A DNA stretch of 7,127 bases from Thermoplasmata archaeon (GCA_020350865.1 CP070726.1:388014-395140), one strand, 5' to 3'; positions 1 to 6,026 are shown, counted from the stretch's first letter. Numbers and translations: made by a program. The notes: generated from the letters alone by a model not told the origin.

Positions 1-2
1 AA

Positions 3-65
3 GAGGAAGAAACCAAGGAAGAGGAGCCCTCAACCGAGGAAGAAAAAGAGGATACAGAAGGCTAA
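3..65 (+). CDS. C-terminal acidic tail of a gene cut by the left edge (partial)
   Basis: The third forward frame is open from the edge to a TAA at 63-65 and reads as about 20 residues dominated by Glu, with Lys, Thr and one Asp, ending in DTEG. Glu-rich C-terminal tails are common on archaeal cytoplasmic proteins, so this is read as the end of a gene coming from the left. No domain is visible, so its identity cannot be given. The first frame is also open, to a TGA at 91-93, and gives a strongly basic Lys/Arg peptide; the choice between the two frames rests only on the acidic tail being the more familiar kind. It converges with the zinc-ribbon gene, about 105 nt away. The stretch between has no gene; it holds a short T-run on each strand (forward at 174-179, reverse at 144-148) that could end transcription. 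Confidence 0.45.
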   Translation, partial: EEETKEEEPSTEEEKEDTEG

Positions 66-170
66 GAAGAGGCTGAAGGGCAATAATCAGTGACAAGTGC
101 CTTGCTATGAACTATGCCATCACCCAGACGGTCGTTATGCTGGAAAAACCATATCTAAGCCTGTATCATC

Positions 171-1286
171 TTATTTTTTCCACTTGAATTCCCGTTTGCA
201 GTGCGGGCAGATACCGCTGCCATCCAGAAAGAACTGTAGGTTCTTACCGTCACATTTAGAGCAGACGAACTGCTTGTGTTTCTGTTTGGAACGGGGGGAT
301 ACAGGTCTTGAGCTGTACCTGAACCTCTGCCCGCATCCTGGACAGCGTCCCAGTCCATCAGCAAAGAATTGCAAACTTGGGTTACCGCAATTTTCACAGA
401 CGAACCTGTCTTTTTCTGGAGCCTCGCTCTTTGCTCTGTACCAGAAGCGCTTGTCCTCCTTTGATTTGGGCGGGGAAATACCTCGTTTCTCATCTATGCG
501 CCTTTCCCAGTCCTCAGGAGGGGCTCGTCTTCCGCCTTCCCTTCGATCATCCCGCTCCCTGGTGTCTTCATAACGCCTTTCCTGGTATCTTGGGGGTCTT
601 TCATCGGTGTATACGGTGTCCCTGCGTCTTGGGGGTGGCTCGTTTGGATAGGGTCCTCCACGGTTTTCAGGCATGTAATCTGATCTCCCTTCATCCTTAT
701 CCCTGCTCCATCCGCAGAGAACACAGCTATTGGGATCTGTAAATAACTCACTATCACAGTTAGGGCAGTAATGTCTGCCACCCCTTCCTATGCCTCCCCC
801 CATGGCCTCCCGGGGAGGAGGCTTTCTCTCATCAGTGTCGTACATTGGCCTTTCTCTTCCCCTTCGAGGCATCCCTCGATCAGGATAGGGGCTTCTCCTG
901 CCCTCATCGTAATAAGGTCCTTGCCTTCTTTGCTGGGGAGGTGCACCTCGTCTTTCCACGGGCCTTTCCCTGTGCCTATCTGGATAACCACCTGCATCCT
1001 TTTCCCTATATGCTGGGCGGGATTGAGGAGGAGGTCTTCTTGGATATCCCCTTGAAGGAGCTGGTCCTCTGGGATAGCCCCTCTGTGCACCTCTATCCCT
1101 TGTTCTGTACTCCTCGTCCCTTGATCTTGGTGCCGGGGGAGGTCCATAGCCTGACTCTCTGTAACCCGTGCTACGCCCTCTGCCACCCCCCCTTGGAGGT
1201 CCTGACTCCCTTTTCCACCCACATAGCACACAGTAATCGGGGTCCGAAAATATCTCCCTTCCGCAGTTTGGGCATAGCACGACCAT
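171..1286 (-). CDS. Four-zinc-ribbon protein with long Arg/Pro/Gly/Tyr-rich disordered linkers
   Basis: 371 residues with four CxxC...CxxC zinc ribbons: C5/C8/C19/C22, C174/C177/C188/C191, C297/C300/C315/C318 and C342/C345/C360/C363. The first two resemble each other closely (CPNC...DP...CVLCGW) and so do the last two (FVC..C...LQFF.DG.G.CP.C), so the layout is A-linker-A'-linker-B-B'. The linkers (about 25-170 and 195-290) are low-complexity, rich in Arg, Pro, Gly, Tyr and Asp/Glu, with RGG/RG pieces and recurring YP dipeptides, and should be disordered. There is no signal peptide or membrane segment, so it is probably cytoplasmic. Zinc ribbons of this kind bind nucleic acid or protein; RNA binding is an inference from the RG-rich linkers, not shown. 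The ATG lies four residues before the first cysteine, which fixes the start. It has its own promoter and sits downstream of the PPC gene on the same strand. The function is not recognised. Confidence 0.85.
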   Translation of the reverse strand: MVVLCPNCGREIFSDPDYCVLCGWKRESGPPRGGGRGRSTGYRESGYGPPPAPRSRDEEYRTRDRGAQRGYPRGPAPSRGYPRRPPPQSRPAYREKDAGGYPDRHRERPVERRGAPPQQRRQGPYYDEGRRSPYPDRGMPRRGRERPMYDTDERKPPPREAMGGGIGRGGRHYCPNCDSELFTDPNSCVLCGWSRDKDEGRSDYMPENRGGPYPNEPPPRRRDTVYTDERPPRYQERRYEDTRERDDRREGGRRAPPEDWERRIDEKRGISPPKSKEDKRFWYRAKSEAPEKDRFVCENCGNPSLQFFADGLGRCPGCGQRFRYSSRPVSPRSKQKHKQFVCSKCDGKNLQFFLDGSGICPHCKREFKWKK

Positions 1287-1290
1287 AATT

Positions 1291-1313
1291 CTCTCCGTAC
1301 TATAAAGGGAGAG
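1291..1313 (-). promoter_or_regulatory. TATA box of the zinc-ribbon gene inside an inverted repeat
   Basis: On the reverse strand a CTTTATA box (1301-1307) lies about 20 nt before the ATG at 1286, so the transcript would be leaderless or nearly so. The box is enclosed by perfect 6-bp arms, CTCTCC at 1291-1296 and GGAGAG at 1308-1313, with an 11-nt spacer. The arm next to the gene reads GGAGAG on the reverse strand and could also act as a weak ribosome binding site, though the TATA position would then put it at or before the transcription start. The repeat could be an operator. The TATA call is moderate; the operator call is speculative. Confidence 0.45.
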
Positions 1314-1353
1314 GCATTATTTCAATTTTGGGGTATGGGTGAATTCGATTGAT

Positions 1354-1359
1354 AAAAAA
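1354..1359 (-). terminator. Oligo-T terminator after the PPC-domain gene
   Basis: A run of six T on the reverse strand lies about 30 nt past the stop of the PPC-domain gene, with a shorter T4 run at 1367-1370 nearer the stop. Archaeal RNA polymerase stops at such T-runs without a strong hairpin. The next gene has its own TATA box just beyond, which fits an end of transcription here. Confidence 0.4.
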
Positions 1360-1389
1360 GCATGATAAAATACCATCAATGGGATCTTT

Positions 1390-2583
1390 TCAAGGATTCT
1401 TTTTCGGCCCACTTTGAGAAATGGAAGATTCACTCGTCTGATCCGGTTCCACTGCTCCCTTTTGGATTTCCTGGGTCTCTTCCTTTTGTTTTTTCCCATG
1501 CCTCGCGGACAGCAGGGCCAACACCGCAATCAAGAGTATTACGATGAGCATCAAGCCTAGATAAATCATCAATCCAGGTTCAACTCCGTTCTCGTCCCGG
1601 AAAGGGGGAGTTACCCCGGCATTTGTCAAAATTTCCAAACCCGCATCGATTGCTGATTCGTTTGCCCCCAGCTGTGTAAGCTCGCTTTTTTGTGCGTCAT
1701 TCGTCACCATCCATACGGCGATTTGGCCGGAAACTGATTGGGAGTCGGTGGTGTTGAGCTCGTCCACTACCTTCTTGAGGTCCCCTGCGGCCATGGAGTC
1801 GATTTTGAATGTTGAATCGGTATTAGGCACCTTTTTCACCATATTCGTGGACATGGCATACAGTCTTGTGTCCACAACGTTCAGTGCCTCAACATGAACC
1901 ACTGTATCCTTTGTAACCACCTTGTCCTCCACTTCCTGGCTATGTGCTTTTAATAACTGTCCTGCGGGAATGACGATATCCAGTTGATTTGCCACCAGGC
2001 TTGTAATCTGTATGTTGATGCATTTACCATAAAATACATCTTCACCGGTCTCCAGGTTAAAAGTCCCCTCTGAGCCTTCAAACACACCCGTTATCTTGAC
2101 GGTGATAAATTTTTCGGATTCCGCCTCCGCAAGCCTGTATGTGCCGTGCGGGGTTGTTTCGGGGACGGCTACCTCAAGTGTGTAAGAGCCATTGCCGTCA
2201 TATGCCCATAACTCAACAAAATAATGGCCACTTGTCGGGGGAGTGTAGAAAACCACCTCCTCCGCATCCGAGTCGGATGTACTTCCAGCCACTTCATTGT
2301 AACCAGAATCTCTGATCTTCATGTCAAAATCGGCATCATCAGGTCCATCGAGAACGGCAACAATGTCCTGACCTTTAGAAAAAGAGATGTTGTAGAAATC
2401 ATAATCATCTGAAACCGAGTCGAGGCTGCCGAGCACGGTCTGATTTAAAACCATGTTTTCTGCTTCTTCGACGGTATTGTTGGGCTCAACATCTGCAGAA
2501 CAGTTCCCAAAAATTTGAGGAAGGGAGGCCAGCAGCACCAGAAGTGTGAACATGAAGATATTCCTTGTATTATCGGATTTCAT
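1390..2583 (-). CDS. Secreted, membrane-anchored protein with PPC domain and a second extracellular domain
   Basis: 397 residues when started at the ATG at 2583. The frame is open to an ATG at 2664, but those extra 27 residues would run through the TATA box and bury the signal peptide, so the shorter form is chosen. Residues 1-26 are a signal peptide. Residues about 31-140 form a PPC (bacterial pre-peptidase C-terminal, PF04151-like) domain: DVEPNNT, then DDYDFYNISF, DADFDMKI and SGHYFVELWAYDGNGSYTLEV. Residues about 150-325 are a second, probably beta-rich domain with CINIQI (188-193), IPAG (205-208), STNMVKK (245-251) and QIAVWMVTND (287-296). I recall similar spacing in other secreted proteins of unknown role but cannot name a family. 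One membrane helix (about 338-360) is followed by a short Lys/Glu-rich cytoplasmic tail, so the bulk faces outside. Several Asn-X-Ser/Thr sites (NNT, NQT, NIS, NGS, NTT, NES) could be glycosylated. There is no peptidase domain; it may be a surface binding protein, but the role is unknown. Confidence 0.85.
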   Translation of the reverse strand: MKSDNTRNIFMFTLLVLLASLPQIFGNCSADVEPNNTVEEAENMVLNQTVLGSLDSVSDDYDFYNISFSKGQDIVAVLDGPDDADFDMKIRDSGYNEVAGSTSDSDAEEVVFYTPPTSGHYFVELWAYDGNGSYTLEVAVPETTPHGTYRLAEAESEKFITVKITGVFEGSEGTFNLETGEDVFYGKCINIQITSLVANQLDIVIPAGQLLKAHSQEVEDKVVTKDTVVHVEALNVVDTRLYAMSTNMVKKVPNTDSTFKIDSMAAGDLKKVVDELNTTDSQSVSGQIAVWMVTNDAQKSELTQLGANESAIDAGLEILTNAGVTPPFRDENGVEPGLMIYLGLMLIVILLIAVLALLSARHGKKQKEETQEIQKGAVEPDQTSESSISQSGPKKNP

Positions 2584-2593
2584 CCAATACGGT

Positions 2594-2620
2594 AAAATCC
2601 GAGGGTATATATAGGATTTT
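2594..2620 (-). promoter_or_regulatory. TATA box of the PPC gene inside a 7-bp-arm inverted repeat
   Basis: TATATATA at 2606-2613 is centred about 26 nt before the ATG at 2583, the spacing expected for a leaderless archaeal transcript, and no Shine-Dalgarno sequence is seen. Perfect arms AAAATCC (2594-2600) and GGATTTT (2614-2620) enclose the box with a 13-nt spacer. A regulator bound here would compete with TATA-binding protein. The core promoter call is firm; the operator is inferred from symmetry alone. Confidence 0.65.
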
Positions 2621-2654
2621 TGAACCATTTCACCAAATAAACCCCCCGAAAGGG

Positions 2655-2692
2655 TTAAATCCAACCTCCCTTATTGCATTCCGACCACGGAG
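2655..2692 (+). promoter_or_regulatory. Probable promoter and ribosome binding site of the antiporter gene
   Basis: A weak AT box, TTAAAT at 2655-2660, would start transcription near 2683. GGAG at 2689-2692 sits nine bases before the ATG at 2702 and serves as a Shine-Dalgarno sequence, so this gene would have a short leader, unlike the divergent PPC gene. The 118-nt region between the two genes holds both promoters. Confidence 0.4.
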
Positions 2693-2701
2693 CAACCAAG
2701 A

Positions 2702-3973
2702 ATGGAATTGGATTACTTTTACTGGCTTTTGCTTCTCCTTCTTTTCGGTCGTGCCATTGGGGAGGTGTTCCGCCGCTTTGGGTTTCAACCGCTCATCGGG
2801 GAGGTGCTTGCAGGCCTCATTCTCGGGCCCGCTTTGCTGGGACTTATAGTAATAACGGCAGATGACGAGAATCCCTTGGATACACTGGCGTACTTCAGCC
2901 AGTTCGGCATCCTCATGCTCATGCTGCTGGCAGGCCTGATTACAGATTTCGAGTCCTTCGCCGAGAACAAGATGTACAGCATCGTAATCGGGGCATCAGG
3001 CGTCATTGTTTCTTTTTTTGTGGTTTTCCTCCCCCTATATTTCCTTCTAAGCATTGATTTCGTATCCTCGCTGTTCATAGCTGCTGTCCTGAGCAATACC
3101 GCCATCGAGATCTGTGCGGCCCTGCTGATTCACAGCAGCAACCAGAGACTCAAGGCAGTAGTTATAGGTGCAAGCTTTGTGGACGATATACTGGCTGTAT
3201 TCATCATTGGCGTTGTATCCCCCTTCGTATTCCTCGAAGTGGTTCCGGAACCCACTGAGATTATATGGCTTGCGGCAAGGGTCATCATCTTCCTCATCGT
3301 GATATTAATGGTGGCCACATGGTTGCTCGAGAAGCTCTTCGACAGGCTGCACAAGGGCACCGAAGAGTTCAAACTTATGCTCACCACCACCTTTATCCTT
3401 ACATTCCTGTTCGCCCTGGCAGCTACCTGGGTGGGGCTTCATTTCGTTATTGGGGCCTATCTGGCGGGCCTTGTCATCGGCAAGTGGGGATCCAAGGTCG
3501 GACCCATGCTGAGGCGTCGAATCACCTGGCGCAAGCTGGTCGAAGACATCGACCCACCCTTGAGAGCCATTTTCGGTCCCATCTTCTTCGGCTATATCGG
3601 CCTTTCAGTCAGCTTTATTGTCTGGGATGGGATCGATAAGGGAACCGTCAACTTTGCAGAAGTGTTCTACCTTATAGTCCTCCTGGGGATTTTGGTGTTT
3701 GTGGGCAAGATACTGGGTTGCGGACTCGGCGCCAGAATATGCAAGTTCGGTAAGAACGAATCCCTCACCATCGGTTTTGCCATGTGCGGTCGCGGTGCCT
3801 TGGAACTCGTGCTGCTCAGTTTCGGCCTGGAGATCGGAGCCATAGATGAGGCCCAGTTCACAGCCCTCGTGATCGTTACCCTTATCACTATTATATTCAC
3901 TCCAATATTGTATACCCTGCAGGAGAAGAGGGCAGAGAAAAGAGCCCAAGAATCAACTTCAGACGAAACCTAA
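2702..3973 (+). CDS. CPA2-family (Kef/NapA-like) sodium or potassium/proton antiporter
   Basis: 423 residues, almost entirely hydrophobic helices (about 12-13). Family landmarks are GEVLAGLILGP (33-43), LSNTAIEI (130-137, the kind of broken helix found in this fold), DD at 161-162 in SFVDDILAV, GAYLAG (251-256) and CGRGALELVLL (362-372). In CPA2 antiporters an Asp-Asp pair at this site marks electrogenic Na+/H+ exchange (as in NapA), while KefB/KefC-type proteins have Gln-Asp; on that ground sodium/proton exchange is the better guess. The protein ends in a short charged tail and has no RCK/TrkA-N regulatory domain, unlike full-length KefC. It acts in the cytoplasmic membrane in ion and pH balance. 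It starts with an ATG behind GGAG. Its TAA overlaps the stop of the convergent queE by four bases. The family is sure, the ion is not. Confidence 0.92.
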   Translation: MELDYFYWLLLLLLFGRAIGEVFRRFGFQPLIGEVLAGLILGPALLGLIVITADDENPLDTLAYFSQFGILMLMLLAGLITDFESFAENKMYSIVIGASGVIVSFFVVFLPLYFLLSIDFVSSLFIAAVLSNTAIEICAALLIHSSNQRLKAVVIGASFVDDILAVFIIGVVSPFVFLEVVPEPTEIIWLAARVIIFLIVILMVATWLLEKLFDRLHKGTEEFKLMLTTTFILTFLFALAATWVGLHFVIGAYLAGLVIGKWGSKVGPMLRRRITWRKLVEDIDPPLRAIFGPIFFGYIGLSVSFIVWDGIDKGTVNFAEVFYLIVLLGILVFVGKILGCGLGARICKFGKNESLTIGFAMCGRGALELVLLSFGLEIGAIDEAQFTALVIVTLITIIFTPILYTLQEKRAEKRAQESTSDET

Positions 3974-4599
3974 ACCCCTCTCTTCTCATCCCAAATTAAC
4001 TTATGCAGCTGGGGCAGGACCCGAACGTTCAACCCGTCTGCAAGCACCCACTGGGCCAGTTTCTTCAGCTCCCTGCCTCCCACGGGCATCATTATGATGT
4101 TGCATATGGGTTTGTACTTTGCCATGACATCCTTGGCATAGGCGTAATCCTGCTCATCCCCGATTATGAACTTCAGCTGGTCATTGGGACCCAGCAGCTC
4201 GATGTTTGCGTAGTCCATCTTTTCATGCATACCAGACGAGGGGCATTTGATGTCAAGATTGACGAGCAGGGATTCCAGACACGGCAGCTCCTCAATTTTC
4301 TGTGAGCCATTGGTTTCCAGACTCACCTGGTACCCCTCGGCGCACAGTCTTTGTATCAGTTTTACCGTGTCCTCCTGAAGCAGCGGCTCACCCCCTGTCA
4401 TGCACACGTGGATTGTGGGGTGCTCCTTCACCTTCATCACGATATCTGATATGGTCATCTCCTCTCCTTCCTCGTAAGCGTACTTTGTATCGCACCATTC
4501 GCATCTGAGATTGCACCCGGCGGTCCTGATGAAGGTGGTGGGAACACCGATATAAACACCCTCCCCCTGAATGGAATGGAAGATTTCGTTGATTTTCAT
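3970..4599 (-). CDS. queE: 7-carboxy-7-deazaguanine (CDG) synthase, radical SAM
   Basis: 209 residues. QueE converts 6-carboxy-5,6,7,8-tetrahydropterin into 7-carboxy-7-deazaguanine by radical SAM chemistry; the product is taken on by QueC. Visible are FHSIQGEG (7-14), the iron-sulfur cluster cysteines C29, C33 and C36 in the CxxxCxxC spacing, GGEP (69-72) for SAM binding, ETNGS (95-99), DIKCPSSG (116-123) and the C-terminal QLHKLIW (197-203). Length is normal for the family. The ATG overlaps the queC stop in ATGA, so the two are probably translated together from the queC promoter. In archaea the pathway leads to archaeosine at position 15 of tRNA. The radical SAM domain is intact and nothing looks damaged. 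The other pathway genes (GTP cyclohydrolase, queD, archaeal Tgt) are not in this window. Confidence 0.96.
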   Translation of the reverse strand: MKINEIFHSIQGEGVYIGVPTTFIRTAGCNLRCEWCDTKYAYEEGEEMTISDIVMKVKEHPTIHVCMTGGEPLLQEDTVKLIQRLCAEGYQVSLETNGSQKIEELPCLESLLVNLDIKCPSSGMHEKMDYANIELLGPNDQLKFIIGDEQDYAYAKDVMAKYKPICNIIMMPVGGRELKKLAQWVLADGLNVRVLPQLHKLIWDEKRGV

Positions 4600-5303
4600 A
4601 GGTCTTCCCCTTCATTTTCGTATTCGATGGGATCCTCAACACCCGCTTCCTTGAAGCCCCTGAGTCTTAGAATGCAGGAGTCGCATTTGCCGCAGGCTGC
4701 ATCCCCGCCCCTGTAGCATGACCAGGTGAGATGAAGAGGCACATTCAGCCTCACACCCTCCATTACTATCCCCGATTTACCAGAGTTGATCAACGGATAC
4801 TTGATCTCTACAGGACGGCCCTCCACTCCCCTTTTGGTCCCCAGTTCGGTGACCTTCTGGAAAGCCTCCAGGAATTCGGGTCTGCAGTCCGGATATCCCG
4901 AGTAGTCTATTGCATTGGCACCGATGAACACCGCCTCAGCGCCTACAACCTCAGCATATGCTACAGCCAAAGAGAGCAGGATGGTATTACGTGCCGGGAC
5001 ATATGTTGCTGGGATGTCACTCCCGATTTGATTACCACTCCTTTCCTGGGGCAAGTCAATGCTCAGGTCAGTCAAAGCCGATCCGCCAATTTGAGGCAAA
5101 TCGATGCGCAGCACCTTATGCTCAGACACATCGTAGAAATCCGCGATTTTCTCAGCACTGGCAAGCTCCCTTTTGTGCCTCTGGCCGTAATCGAAGGATA
5201 GGGTGTAAATCTCGTAGCCTCCCTCTTTTGCCTTGGCCAGTGTGACCGTTGAATCCAGGCCTCCAGAGAGCAGGACCACCGCTTTTTTGGTCAGTTCACT
5301 CAC
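4596..5303 (-). CDS. queC: 7-cyano-7-deazaguanine (preQ0) synthase
   Basis: 235 residues. QueC uses ATP and ammonia to turn the carboxyl group of CDG into the nitrile of preQ0, which archaeal TGT inserts into tRNA on the way to archaeosine. The N-terminal PP-loop SGGLDSTV (13-20) binds ATP. SFDYGQRHKREL (36-47), YVPARNT (101-107) and DYSGYPDCR (133-141) are family motifs. The zinc site is C196, C204, C207 and C210. The start is GTG at 5303, seven codons before the first beta strand; no upstream ATG fits, and a TATA box about 29 nt away implies a leaderless or nearly leaderless mRNA. It is the first gene of a two-gene operon with queE. Confidence 0.96.
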   Translation of the reverse strand: MSELTKKAVVLLSGGLDSTVTLAKAKEGGYEIYTLSFDYGQRHKRELASAEKIADFYDVSEHKVLRIDLPQIGGSALTDLSIDLPQERSGNQIGSDIPATYVPARNTILLSLAVAYAEVVGAEAVFIGANAIDYSGYPDCRPEFLEAFQKVTELGTKRGVEGRPVEIKYPLINSGKSGIVMEGVRLNVPLHLTWSCYRGGDAACGKCDSCILRLRGFKEAGVEDPIEYENEGEDL

Positions 5304-5328
5304 CCACGCCCCGGTTACTGTTTAGGAG

Positions 5329-5336
5329 TATAAAAA
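5329..5336 (-). promoter_or_regulatory. TATA box of the queC-queE operon
   Basis: On the reverse strand TTTTTATA at 5329-5336 is centred about 29 nt before the GTG start of queC. Transcription would begin within a few bases of the start codon. No Shine-Dalgarno sequence is evident, which fits leaderless translation. I see no preQ1-type riboswitch, and there is no room for one in so short a leader. Confidence 0.6.
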
Positions 5337-5362
5337 TTATTGGGGGGCAGTCCTCAAAGGAT

Positions 5363-5379
5363 TACCGTTATATACCGTT
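5363..5379 (+). promoter_or_regulatory. Probable promoter of the CbiX-like gene with a 10-bp-period direct repeat
   Basis: TTATATA at 5368-5374 is the best TATA box facing the CbiX-like gene and predicts a transcription start near 5397, giving a leader of about 65 nt. The box overlaps two exact copies of TACCGTT, at 5363-5369 and 5373-5379, spaced exactly ten bases, that is one helical turn. This is a plausible site for a dimeric or tandemly bound regulator. The TATA call is moderate, the regulatory reading speculative. Confidence 0.45.
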
Positions 5380-5410
5380 CTTACAGTTCCCACTGCTTAT
5401 GAATGCCAAA

Positions 5411-5429
5411 ATATCACCAATTGTGATAT
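5411..5429. promoter_or_regulatory. Palindromic candidate operator in the leader of the CbiX-like gene
   Basis: A perfect inverted repeat with 7-bp arms, ATATCAC at 5411-5417 and GTGATAT at 5423-5429, with a 5-nt spacer. It lies about 15 nt past the predicted transcription start and 35 nt before the ATG at 5464, where a bound repressor would block polymerase. The symmetry and size fit a helix-turn-helix dimer site. No regulator gene is nearby, so the partner is unknown. The RNA hairpin would be weak and AT-rich, so a DNA site is more likely. Confidence 0.45.
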
Positions 5430-5463
5430 CCGATGCACAGCACCGAATAAAGGGGGGATTGAG

Positions 5464-5988
5464 ATGGATGTAGTCGTTGTTCTTGCCATGCACGGTTCAC
5501 CGCCAATCGATTTTCCAAAGGTCGAATTGACTGAGTACTTCAGTCTGCACGCCAGGGTGGGACACCATTCAGAAGCAGACCATGAAGCTCTGAGGAACCG
5601 TTACTCACATCTAGATGACAAAATGCGCTCCTGGCCCCGCACCCCGGAAAACGATCCCTTTTATGCAGGGGCCATGGAAATGGCGGAGCATATCGAAGAA
5701 TCGTCAGGGTACAAGGTTATTGTTGGCTTCAACGAGTTTTGCGCTCCGACCCTTGATGCAGCCTTGGAACAGGCCGTATCTGAAAAACCCGAAAAAGTGG
5801 TCGTCCTAACCCCCATGATGACCAGAGGGGGGGAACATGCAGAAAAGGACATACCACAAGCTATAGAAAGAGCGAAAAAAGTGCATCCTCAAGCAAATAT
5901 CGTCTATGCCTGGCCGTTCGAGGTATCTGAGGTGGGAGGATTCCTTGCATCCCAAATAAAAAGATTTGATCCTCAACAACATAAATGA
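5464..5988 (+). CDS. CbiX/SirB-like tetrapyrrole metal chelatase with a histidine-rich insertion
   Basis: 174 residues. The start MDVVVVLAMHGSP is the first strand and catalytic-histidine motif of the class II chelatase fold, and GGEHAEKDIP (122-131) supplies the second metal-binding histidine; H10 and H125 are the expected pair. GFNEFCAPTLDAALEQA (88-104) and VVVLTPMM (112-119) complete the core. Small archaeal CbiX proteins insert cobalt or nickel into sirohydrochlorin (cobalamin or F430 synthesis) and relatives insert iron (siroheme). This one is longer: residues about 14-75 insert a block with H29, H34, H35, H40 and H49 and a WPRTPENDPFY stretch, which I recall from a separate subgroup of CbiX-like proteins. 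The metal and substrate therefore cannot be assigned. A G-run at 5452-5457 lies six bases before the ATG as a weak ribosome binding site. No cobalamin or siroheme gene is adjacent. It converges with the caspase gene. Confidence 0.75.
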   Translation: MDVVVVLAMHGSPPIDFPKVELTEYFSLHARVGHHSEADHEALRNRYSHLDDKMRSWPRTPENDPFYAGAMEMAEHIEESSGYKVIVGFNEFCAPTLDAALEQAVSEKPEKVVVLTPMMTRGGEHAEKDIPQAIERAKKVHPQANIVYAWPFEVSEVGGFLASQIKRFDPQQHK

Positions 5989-5996
5989 GATATAGG

Positions 5997-6012
5997 AAAA
6001 AATAAAAAAAAA
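5997..6012 (-). terminator. Oligo-T terminator of the caspase gene
   Basis: On the reverse strand, 14-29 nt after the caspase stop, comes a run of nine T, one A and six T. This is a strong archaeal-type oligo-T terminator without a hairpin. It lies in the 38-nt gap between the two convergent genes. On the forward strand the same stretch is poly-A, so it would not stop transcription of the CbiX-like gene. Confidence 0.65.
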
Positions 6013-6026
6013 GGAGGAAAATTCCC

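Noticed and set aside
1..93. Basic Lys/Arg-rich reading in the first forward frame
   Set aside because: It is possible, but the overlapping acidic frame ending at 65 looks more like a natural archaeal C-terminus; neither is certain.
97..1288. Several long open frames on the forward strand (97-573, 377-742, 845-1288) and other reverse frames opposite the zinc-ribbon gene
   Set aside because: They are shadows of a Pro/Arg/Gly-rich GC-biased coding sequence; they show no domain, and the 171-1286 frame explains the region with four intact zinc ribbons.
2497..2511. Cysteine after the PPC-protein signal peptide as a lipoprotein site
   Set aside because: The residues before it (I-F-G-N-C) do not match a lipobox, so ordinary signal peptidase cleavage is more likely.
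2584..2664. 27-residue N-terminal extension of the PPC protein from an upstream ATG at 2664
   Set aside because: It would be read through the TATA box and would put a non-signal sequence ahead of a clear signal peptide; the ATG at 2583 fits the TATA spacing.
3605..3949. 114-residue reverse-strand frame inside the antiporter gene
   Set aside because: It lies wholly opposite a well-supported membrane protein and has no recognisable motif.
4731..5245. Forward-strand frames opposite queC (4731-5201 and 4958-5245)
   Set aside because: queC is complete with all motifs on the reverse strand; these are antisense shadows.
5304..5463. preQ1/preQ0-type riboswitch or other structured leader between queC and the CbiX-like gene
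   Set aside because: The queC leader is nearly absent and the sequence shows only TATA boxes, a direct repeat and a short palindrome; no structured aptamer is visible.
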